5,393 nucleotides of DNA from Fidelibacterota bacterium (GTDB taxonomy: Bacteria; Marinisomatota; Marinisomatia; Marinisomatales; TCS56): positions 1-5,393 of the forward strand of contig DAOWAH010000136.1 of assembly GCA_030634675.1 (NCBI GenBank), read 5' to 3'. Both the position numbers and the translations under genes were made by a program. The notes under the pieces were generated by a model that saw only the letters and a program-made list of their open reading frames with translations, searched no databases and was not told the origin of the DNA. Shown in pieces: positions 1-5,393 of this stretch (position 1 is its first letter; every line of letters starts with the position of its first letter).

Positions 1-9
1 AAAGTACTC

Positions 10-1872
10 ATGAAATCCAGAATTATTCTGTCTGGAATATTAGTTCTAGCATGTTTTTCATTTCTTTTTGCTGAGAGTGACATACCTCAGCGCAGTGAGA
101 TTGAGGTCCAGTACCAGTGGAATTTACAGGACATTTACCCTTCGGTCGATGCCTGGGAAAATGATTTTAAAACAGTTGAATCCGGGTTATTAAAATTTTC
201 GGAATTTAAAGGAAAATTAAAAAAATCCGGTGTTACGATCCTTAAATGCCTTGAATTGGATTCCAAATTATCGCTGAAGCTCGATAATCTTTATGTTTAT
301 GCTGGTTTACTGAAAGATGAGGATACACGGATATCGGAGAATCAGGCACTGAATGATCGCGCCCGGGGATTGCTGGTAAAATATGGTGAAGCAACTTCTT
401 TCATCCTGCCTGAACTGCAGACAATTCCGGAGAAAAAATTAAAGAAATATATCGACAAAACACCGGGCCTTGAAGTTTACCGATTTTTCTTCGATAATCT
501 GATTCGTCAGCGAGAACATACCCTTTCTTCCGAGGAGGAAGAATTACTGGCCATGGCCGGCGATCTGTTTCGCGGTCCCCAGAAAATTCATGAAGCATTA
601 ACGACGACCGACATGGTATTCCCGATGGTCAAAGATGAGGATGGTTCTGAAATTCGGCTGACGCGGGGACGTTATTCCAAATTATTATTATCCCGGAATC
701 CGGCTGTCCGGCGGGGAGCTTTCCTTGGTCGAACCGAAGCTTTTGATAAAGTGAAGAATACCAATGCTGCTGTTTTCGATACCTATCTGAAAAAGGATCT
801 CTTTATCAGCCGTGCCCGCAAGTATAATAGCACTCTGGAGATGGCCCTGGACGCGGATAATGTACCAGTAGATGTTTTTGATAATTTGCTAAATACTGGT
901 TATGATAATGTAGGTGTCTTGAATCGTTACATGGAATTACGCCGTAAGGTAATGAGTATGGATGAAATTCATCTATATGATACAGCCGTTCCAATTGTCG
1001 AGGACGTCAGTCTGGATGTAGCTTATGATGATGCAGTTGCTATCCTGATAAAAGCCTTTGAGCCAATGGGTGAAGAATATGTTGAAATGGTGAAAAAAGG
1101 TTTCTCCTCCCGCTGGGTCGATGTGTATGAGACGGAAGCCAAACGGGGCGGTGCATATTCTTGGGGTACTTACAGTTCGCATCCCTATATGCTGATGAAT
1201 TACAATGGCACACAAAGGGATATGTTTACCCTGGCTCATGAAATGGGTCATGCCATGCATAGTTATTATTCCAACGCGAACCAACCTTATCCGACATCCG
1301 GTTATACCCTGTTTGTGGCTGAAGTGGCTTCCACTTTTAACGAAGCATTGTTGATGGACTATCTATTGAAAAATACTGACGACCCCAAACTGAAACTGGC
1401 TTTGCTGGATCGATGGGTCAATAATTTCCTGGGAACGGTATTCACCCAAATCATCTTTTCGGAGTTCGAGCGTAATGCCCACCAGATGGTTTTCGAAGGG
1501 AAACCAGCAACAGTGGAATCATTGAACCAGACCTACTTCGCTGTAGAAGATAAATGGTATGGTGACGTGGCTGTAATTGATGACGGATATAAGCTGAACT
1601 GGGGTCGTATTCCCCATTTTTACCGCCGCTTTTATGTTTATAAATATGCCATCAGTTATTGTGCTTCAGCAGCCTTATCCAAAGCGGTTTTGGAAGGACG
1701 CGAAGGTGCCTTGGAGAATTACATGAATTTCCTGAAATCTGGTGGCAGTGATTATCCAATCGAATTGTTGAAGGATGCCGGCGTTGACCTTTCATCTCCT
1801 CAGCCGATCGATGACGCAATGGCTCTTTTCAATGATCTGGTGACCCAGATGGAAGAATTGCTGTTAAATTGA
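10..1872 (+). CDS. pepF: Exported oligoendopeptidase F-type zinc metallopeptidase (family M3B)
   Basis: The 620-residue product is a zinc endopeptidase that should cleave short to medium oligopeptides. The N-terminus is a classical signal peptide: K2 and R4, then a hydrophobic stretch I5-A21, with likely cleavage after A21 (LFA|ES). Cys15 is in a poor lipobox, so lipidation is unlikely. The N-terminal helical region begins with the PepF-like WNLQDIYPS (residues 37-45). The catalytic block has SSHPYMLMNYNGT followed by HEMGH (H410, E411, H414), with the third zinc ligand probably E438 in FVAEVAS. The C-terminal HFYRRFYVYKYA segment (H536-A547) matches the transition-state-stabilising His/Tyr helix of the family. 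Its length is normal for PepF plus a signal peptide, and no key residue is missing. Many characterised PepF enzymes are cytoplasmic, so the leader suggests a periplasmic or secreted version. Only nine bases precede the ATG, so promoter and ribosome binding site cannot be judged; the leader supports this start. A strong terminator follows. Confidence 0.95.
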   Translation: MKSRIILSGILVLACFSFLFAESDIPQRSEIEVQYQWNLQDIYPSVDAWENDFKTVESGLLKFSEFKGKLKKSGVTILKCLELDSKLSLKLDNLYVYAGLLKDEDTRISENQALNDRARGLLVKYGEATSFILPELQTIPEKKLKKYIDKTPGLEVYRFFFDNLIRQREHTLSSEEEELLAMAGDLFRGPQKIHEALTTTDMVFPMVKDEDGSEIRLTRGRYSKLLLSRNPAVRRGAFLGRTEAFDKVKNTNAAVFDTYLKKDLFISRARKYNSTLEMALDADNVPVDVFDNLLNTGYDNVGVLNRYMELRRKVMSMDEIHLYDTAVPIVEDVSLDVAYDDAVAILIKAFEPMGEEYVEMVKKGFSSRWVDVYETEAKRGGAYSWGTYSSHPYMLMNYNGTQRDMFTLAHEMGHAMHSYYSNANQPYPTSGYTLFVAEVASTFNEALLMDYLLKNTDDPKLKLALLDRWVNNFLGTVFTQIIFSEFERNAHQMVFEGKPATVESLNQTYFAVEDKWYGDVAVIDDGYKLNWGRIPHFYRRFYVYKYAISYCASAALSKAVLEGREGALENYMNFLKSGGSDYPIELLKDAGVDLSSPQPIDDAMALFNDLVTQMEELLLN

Positions 1873-1888
1873 AATGCTGATATCTGAG

Positions 1889-1924
1889 AAGAAAAATGAC
1901 CCTGTTGACAGGGTCATTTTTCTT
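1889..1924 (+). terminator. Strong intrinsic terminator after the pepF-type gene
   Basis: A perfect 16-bp stem (arms 1889-1904 and 1909-1924) closes on a TTGA tetraloop. The GC-rich core GACCCTG/CAGGGTC is nearest the loop, and the arm ends in TTTTTCTT. The left arm begins AAGAAAAA, so the structure could also terminate transcription from the other strand. It starts 17 bases after the stop codon. It implies that the following peptidase gene is largely transcribed from its own promoter. Confidence 0.92.
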
Positions 1925-1945
1925 AATGGTAGCTTCCGGCGCAGA

Positions 1946-1974
1946 TTGAAGTCAACTGATCGTGAATTTAATAC
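1946..1974 (+). promoter_or_regulatory. Possible sigma70-like promoter for the second peptidase
   Basis: TTGAAG (1946-1951) and TAATAC (1969-1974) are separated by 17 bases. The first matches four of six consensus -35 positions, but the second is a poor -10. It lies between the terminator and the 2026 start codon, where a promoter is expected. The region is AT-rich, so this could be chance, and other phyla use different promoter sequences. Confidence 0.2.
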
Positions 1975-2025
1975 TAAATTTCTCCGGACTATTAATTGAA
2001 TTAAACAATAATAAGTGAGCTGACC

Positions 2026-4059
2026 ATGTCCCAATCATTTAGAATAATAATTTTAGCATGTAGTTTGATCCTGATTCAATGCCAGTCCCGCTCATCTGAA
2101 GAAGTAAGTATCACTGATGCCATTATAAAACAGACCGTAAATGCACTGATAGAAAAATATGGCGATGATAATCTTGAACGAATTGAGACCGGTGTCAGTC
2201 AGGTAGCTAAGCAGTGGTTAGCAAGTGATGGTACCGGGGATCAATTCCGGGAATTCTGCGTAGCCAATTTTACTGTTGATCAGGATGTCTTGGAAACTTC
2301 CTTTTCGCAGATTGAAAAATCACTTGAAAATATCAGCGGTCATTTGACGGAGATGGGACGGGAATTACGCTGGGATTTGGATGTGAATACCCGACCGCTG
2401 TTACCGGTTGATTATCTGCTGGGAAACCTGAGTCTTGACAGTCACCTGAATGATGATCTGTACACAACCAAAATCACTTTTTGGGTTCTGTTGAACTATC
2501 CGGTATACACCCTGGACGAATGCCTGGAACAAGGTAATGACTGGTCCCGCCAGAAGTGGGCGGAAGTACGCCTGGCGCAGCGGTTTGCGGTGCGGTTGCC
2601 GGCGGAAGTCAGCCAGGCTTATCACGATGCTTATCTCACCGGAGATAATTACATCAGCGGTTATAATATTTACCTTGGTAACCTGCTTACCGAGGATGGC
2701 CGGCGGTTATTTCCACAGGATTTACGCTTGATTTCCCACTGGGGTATCCGTGATGAATTGAAAGCGCAATACGCGCAGGAAGACGGATTTGAACGGCAGC
2801 AAATGATCTACCGTGTGATGGAGCGCATCATCAGGCAGGAATTACCTCAGGTCATTATCGATAATCCTGATGCTGATTGGGTTGTAGCCACCAACGAAGT
2901 GCGGGGCGCCAGCACTGACAATACACCAGAGCCTGATACCCGTTACCAGCACCTGGGCAATTTTTATCGGGCAGCAAAACTGGCCGATCCCTATTATTCT
3001 GACTATCCAACTTTCGTCGAGCGTAGTTTTAATCGGGGACGGGAAATACCGGAGGAATCAGTGCGAGCGCTGTTCACGGATTTATTATCTTCGGATGAAT
3101 TCCGCCGGATCGGCGAATTAATTCAGCAGCGGCTGGGGCGCGATCTGGAACCATTTGATATTTGGTACAAAGGTTTTCGCAGCCAGACGACTCCTGACGA
3201 AACCAAACTGGATAAGATTACAACCGCCAAGTACCCGACTGCCGAAATCTTTCGGGCCGATCTACCAAATATTCTGATTGGGCTAGGATTCGATTATTCC
3301 ACTGCCCAGTTTCTCCATTCCAAGATTGATGTCGATGCCGCCCGGGGTGTTGGACATGCCATGGGGGCCGACCGTCGATCGGATAATGCCCATCTGCGGA
3401 CCAGAGTTACCGAAAGCGGCATGGATTACAAGGGCTACAACATAGCAATCCATGAATTGGGACATAATGTTGAGCAGGTTTTCAGCCTTAACCGGATTGA
3501 TCATACCCTTTTACAGGGTGTTCCGAATACAGCCTTTACCGAAGCATTTGCCTTTGTTTTTCAAAGCCGGGATTTGGATTTATTGGGCTACGAACAGCCG
3601 GTAAGCGACACTCCCGACTACTCTGCACTCCACCGGCTTTGGTCTGTCTGTGAGATCGGGGCTGTAGCCCTGGTGGATATGGATGTCTGGCACTGGATGT
3701 ATGACCATCCTGATTTTACTCCGGCTGAATTGAAAGCGGCAGTAATCGAAATTGCCCAGTCAATCTGGAACGAATTTTTCTACCCGGTGTTGGGTCATAA
3801 GGATGCTCCGATCTTGGCGATTTATTCCCATATGATCGATAATGGATTGTACCTGCCCAATTATCCACTGGGACATATTATCGAATTCCAGATTGAAGAA
3901 TACATGCATGGCAAGAATCTGGGCCGGGAAATGGAACGGATGTGCACAATTGGTAACGTGACGCCCAAGCTCTGGATGGAGCTGGCGGTTGGGAGCCCGA
4001 TTTCGGTCCAACCGATCCTTGATGCAGCACGTGAAGTTTTGGATGATGTTTCAAGGTAA
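2026..4059 (+). CDS. Putative lipoprotein, divergent M3-like zinc metallopeptidase (HELGH gluzincin)
   Basis: The 677-residue product has a hydrophobic leader (residues 7-18) followed by Cys19 in LILIQCQS. The L at -3 fits a lipobox but Q at -1 is atypical, so lipidation is plausible rather than certain. HELGH (H476, E477, H480) is followed by E506 in FTEAFAF, leaving 25 residues between H480 and E506. This is close to the HExxH...E spacing of M3 peptidases. Upstream is a conserved-looking GVGHAMGA (around H444). Downstream, LYLPNYPLGHIIEFQ (about 609-622, with Y613 and H617) sits where M3 and M32 enzymes carry substrate-binding Tyr/His residues. The roughly 440-residue helical N-terminal half has no motif I recognise. 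I infer an envelope-anchored peptidase, possibly outside the named M3 subfamilies; the substrate is unknown. The start has a weak GTGAG ribosome site (2015-2019), and an in-frame stop at 2002-2004 bounds it upstream. No convincing terminator follows. An HExxH protein of other activity cannot be excluded. Confidence 0.8.
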   Translation: MSQSFRIIILACSLILIQCQSRSSEEVSITDAIIKQTVNALIEKYGDDNLERIETGVSQVAKQWLASDGTGDQFREFCVANFTVDQDVLETSFSQIEKSLENISGHLTEMGRELRWDLDVNTRPLLPVDYLLGNLSLDSHLNDDLYTTKITFWVLLNYPVYTLDECLEQGNDWSRQKWAEVRLAQRFAVRLPAEVSQAYHDAYLTGDNYISGYNIYLGNLLTEDGRRLFPQDLRLISHWGIRDELKAQYAQEDGFERQQMIYRVMERIIRQELPQVIIDNPDADWVVATNEVRGASTDNTPEPDTRYQHLGNFYRAAKLADPYYSDYPTFVERSFNRGREIPEESVRALFTDLLSSDEFRRIGELIQQRLGRDLEPFDIWYKGFRSQTTPDETKLDKITTAKYPTAEIFRADLPNILIGLGFDYSTAQFLHSKIDVDAARGVGHAMGADRRSDNAHLRTRVTESGMDYKGYNIAIHELGHNVEQVFSLNRIDHTLLQGVPNTAFTEAFAFVFQSRDLDLLGYEQPVSDTPDYSALHRLWSVCEIGAVALVDMDVWHWMYDHPDFTPAELKAAVIEIAQSIWNEFFYPVLGHKDAPILAIYSHMIDNGLYLPNYPLGHIIEFQIEEYMHGKNLGREMERMCTIGNVTPKLWMELAVGSPISVQPILDAAREVLDDVSR

Positions 4060-4170
4060 TTATCAGCTTTTTTTCCTTATGCCTGGGATATTTATTCTAA
4101 GAGAATTGATTAAAGGTCAAAAAGTGATGCAATCATCATAAACTTTGAACGTGCATTAATAAATTAGCTA

Positions 4171-4177
4171 AGAGGTG
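4171..4177 (+). promoter_or_regulatory. Shine-Dalgarno sequence of the small membrane-protein gene
   Basis: AGAGGTG lies four bases before the ATG at 4182. It is the clearest ribosome binding site in the window and the main support that the short reading frame is translated. Confidence 0.6.
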
Positions 4178-4181
4178 TAAT

Positions 4182-4361
4182 ATGTTTAGTTTTATTGGTA
4201 TAGTGGTTACGGTAGTTGTCATAATTCTTTTGTTTGATTTGCTCGATATCTCCGATGCCTTCAAACAGCGTATTCTGGGTGATAAATCTGGCATCGATAT
4301 TGATGCAAAACTGAACGAGATCGAAAAACGTTTGACGGCTTTAGAGGAAAAGAAAAAATAA
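4182..4361 (+). CDS. Small single-pass membrane protein with charged coiled-coil tail
   Basis: The frame encodes 59 residues. Residues 4-18 (FIGIVVTVVVIILLF) form one uninterrupted hydrophobic segment long enough to anchor in, or nearly span, a membrane. A linker with DLLDISDAF follows, then from about residue 40 a strongly charged helix (AKLNEIEKRLTALEEKKK) with leucine and isoleucine at heptad-like spacing. This layout resembles PspB-type and other small membrane adaptors, but I see no sequence match that would justify a name. The gene starts 122 bases after the lipoprotein peptidase on the same strand, so co-transcription is possible, as no strong terminator intervenes. Support comes from the good Shine-Dalgarno, the ATG start and the coherent membrane-plus-coil architecture. 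The opposite-strand frame over the same bases looks like a shadow of this one. Function is unknown; a role in binding or tethering a partner at the membrane is inference. Confidence 0.72.
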   Translation: MFSFIGIVVTVVVIILLFDLLDISDAFKQRILGDKSGIDIDAKLNEIEKRLTALEEKKK

Positions 4362-4639
4362 CTAACCACACATTTGTGGGATTACTGCAGGACCGATCTC
4401 CCTTCGTCTTTCAGACTACGTGAGACAGGCCCAGCTTTCACTTCATTTCGACAGGCAGGCTCAGCCTGCACTTTGTTTCCGTGGGCAGACGGCGGAGTAG
4501 ATTGAGGCCGTGGGGTTCCACTGGAAAATTAGATGGCAAAATGGGCTGCCTGGCGTTCGTCGTCAGTACGGGTGATATCATACAGTTTCACTAATTATTC
4601 CTGCGCCACACCATAATTCCCAATTACAACTGTTATAGA
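4362..4639. other. Intergenic region between convergent genes, no gene recognised
   Basis: This 278-base stretch separates the small + strand gene from the - strand SRPBCC gene. A weak 5-bp hairpin (4366-4379, CCACA/TGTGG) follows the + strand stop but lacks a T tract, so it is a doubtful terminator. An imperfect tandem repeat occupies 4424-4479. The part from about 4480 to 4610 looks more GC-rich than the SRPBCC gene and has short open stretches on both strands. None has a ribosome binding site or a recognisable product. It may be decayed coding sequence, but this is not shown. Confidence 0.6.
4424..4479. repeat. Imperfect tandem repeat with inverted repeat, extragenic-repeat-like
   Basis: Two units align: 4424-4449 (GACAGGC, CCAGC, then TTTCACTTCATTTC) and 4450-4479 (GACAGGC, AGGCTCAGC, then CTGCACTTTGTTTC). 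The second unit contains a perfect 7-bp inverted repeat with a one-base centre, GCAGGCT-C-AGCCTGC (4455-4469). The TTCGACAGGC...CTCAGCCTG character resembles the TTCGACAGGCTCAG-type extragenic repeats known from many environmental bacterial genomes. The resemblance is from memory; copy number in this genome cannot be seen here. Confidence 0.5.
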
Positions 4640-5311
4640 TCAATTTGATACTGAATAGACTCTTGCTCTTGTATTGATTACGATTTCGGGAACACTGTTA
4701 TATGTAAGAATATCCACAATCCACCCCAGTCCCAACGGTACCGGCCCGGGATCAGAATAAACGTGGTATAAAGCGATAATATGATTGTGCTTATAAGGAT
4801 AATTTTTTAGAAGCCAATATCCGGTTGTGTTATTTATTGTTTCGGATTTTCTTAATCCGGGCCATTCAATCATTTCCCATTTAAACATGGCTTCATTTTT
4901 TTTCTTCTGATAAGACATGTCTAAGCGATATTTTTTTACCTTATTCAATGGAAGTTCATTGGTGTAGTTTAGAATTGCATTATTAGAATCCTTTTTAAAA
5001 ATTGCTACTTCAGCAACATTTGGCATGAATTCATTATAATCTTCAAAATTCAACAAAACCTGGTATACATCATCGATGCCGGCTTTAATTAATCCAATTG
5101 CTTCAACAGTTTTTCCAGCCTTTTGGTCGGTAGATAAATCACGAACGATAATTTCGCCTTGAGCTAGTAAATCTTTTTCATTTGAAGTCAGAGTGATGGA
5201 TCTGTTTATAAGTGAATCTTGACCTGCCAGCACAGTAGAATAAATGAAAAACTGTATTATGATTTTGCTCTTAGATCTATGAATGTCGGTTAATGGATAA
5301 CTTTTTAACAT
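4640..5311 (-). CDS. Exported SRPBCC/START-like domain protein (polyketide cyclase / Coq10-like fold)
   Basis: From the ATG at 5311 the product is 223 residues. Hydrophobic residues 17-29 follow K14 and K16, giving a signal-peptide-like leader with possible cleavage at VLA|G. LTSNEKDLLAQGEIIVRD (41-58) leads into the domain. The diagnostic stretch is VYQVLLNFEDYNEFMPNVAEV (82-102), typical of SRPBCC proteins that bind a hydrophobic ligand in a helix-grip cavity. A Trp- and Tyr-rich sheet follows, then the amphipathic C-terminal helix region from about 188. The ligand is unknown, and export would separate it from respiratory Coq10 proteins. The start is uncertain: the frame stays open to a TTG at 5365, just after an in-frame TGA. 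The 5311 ATG has only a distant GAAGG, and its n-region is unusually long for a signal peptide. The gene looks markedly more AT-rich than the peptidase genes. It converges on the + strand genes and has no clear terminator. Confidence 0.82.
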   Translation of the reverse strand: MLKSYPLTDIHRSKSKIIIQFFIYSTVLAGQDSLINRSITLTSNEKDLLAQGEIIVRDLSTDQKAGKTVEAIGLIKAGIDDVYQVLLNFEDYNEFMPNVAEVAIFKKDSNNAILNYTNELPLNKVKKYRLDMSYQKKKNEAMFKWEMIEWPGLRKSETINNTTGYWLLKNYPYKHNHIIALYHVYSDPGPVPLGLGWIVDILTYNSVPEIVINTRARVYSVSN

Positions 5312-5393
5312 TTGATTTTCAACGCCTTCGGTAAAATGGTGAAATTGAACGTTTCCGCTTGCCAAGCTTCATTGCCATCGATTTGAAGGACCA

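Noticed and set aside
401..1284. Open reading frames on the - strand (401-598, 806-994, 973-1284)
   Set aside because: They lie wholly within the well-supported PepF gene, show no family motifs, and are explained as shadows of its codon pattern.
2401..4011. Short open frames inside the second peptidase gene on both strands
   Set aside because: They overlap a long coding frame with an intact HExxH active site and give low-complexity or motif-free products.
4060..4080. T-run (4068-4074) after the second peptidase as an intrinsic terminator
   Set aside because: No stable hairpin precedes the seven T residues, so there is no intrinsic terminator structure.
4136..4369. 77-residue - strand frame opposite the small membrane protein
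   Set aside because: The + strand frame has a good Shine-Dalgarno and a coherent membrane/coiled-coil architecture, while this one reads as its complement.
4366..4379. CCACA/TGTGG hairpin as terminator of the small gene
   Set aside because: The stem is only 5 bp and is not followed by a T tract. It is mentioned within the intergenic entry only.
4480..4610. Short open stretches on both strands as a real gene
   Set aside because: No ribosome binding site, no recognisable product, and comparable peptide-like readings on opposite strands.
4640..5365. TTG at 5365 as the start of the SRPBCC gene
   Set aside because: It adds 18 residues before an already long leader and has no good Shine-Dalgarno. 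The ATG at 5311 is the better, though still uncertain, choice.

Overview
This is an ordinary-looking bacterial chromosomal segment. The leftmost 4 kb, with moderate GC by eye, carries two large exported zinc metallopeptidase genes on the + strand. A small membrane-protein gene follows on the same strand. A distinctly AT-richer gene on the - strand faces them across a 278-base intergenic stretch. The signal peptides and putative lipoprotein point to export across a cytoplasmic membrane. An exported PepF, a second M3-like lipoprotein and an exported SRPBCC protein together suit a Gram-negative, environmental (possibly marine) FCB-type lineage. That placement is an impression from gene types, not a demonstrated assignment. 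There are no rRNA, tRNA, CRISPR or insertion-sequence signatures.

Layout: (1) 10-1872 +, an oligoendopeptidase F-type M3B peptidase with an N-terminal signal peptide. A very strong 16-bp-stem terminator hairpin closes it at 1889-1924. (2) 2026-4059 +, a putative lipoprotein with an HELGH motif and a downstream Glu at M3-like spacing. It is a divergent gluzincin of unknown substrate and the most interesting gene here. (3) 4182-4361 +, a 59-residue protein with one membrane segment and a charged, coiled-coil-like tail, preceded by a good Shine-Dalgarno. (4) 4362-4639, no convincing gene. It holds an imperfect tandem repeat containing a perfect 7-bp inverted repeat, resembling the extragenic repeats scattered through many environmental genomes. 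(5) 4640-5311 -, an SRPBCC/START-like (polyketide cyclase / Coq10-like fold) protein with a signal-like N-terminus and an uncertain start codon.

The two peptidases could both act on peptides outside the cytoplasm, for example in nutrient scavenging or turnover of cleaved signal peptides and misfolded fragments. They are separated by a terminator, so they need not be co-transcribed. The short protein and the SRPBCC gene show no clear functional link to them. I found no convincing multi-gene defence, mobile or biosynthetic system. The candidate novelties are the divergent peptidase, the tiny membrane protein and the intergenic repeat.
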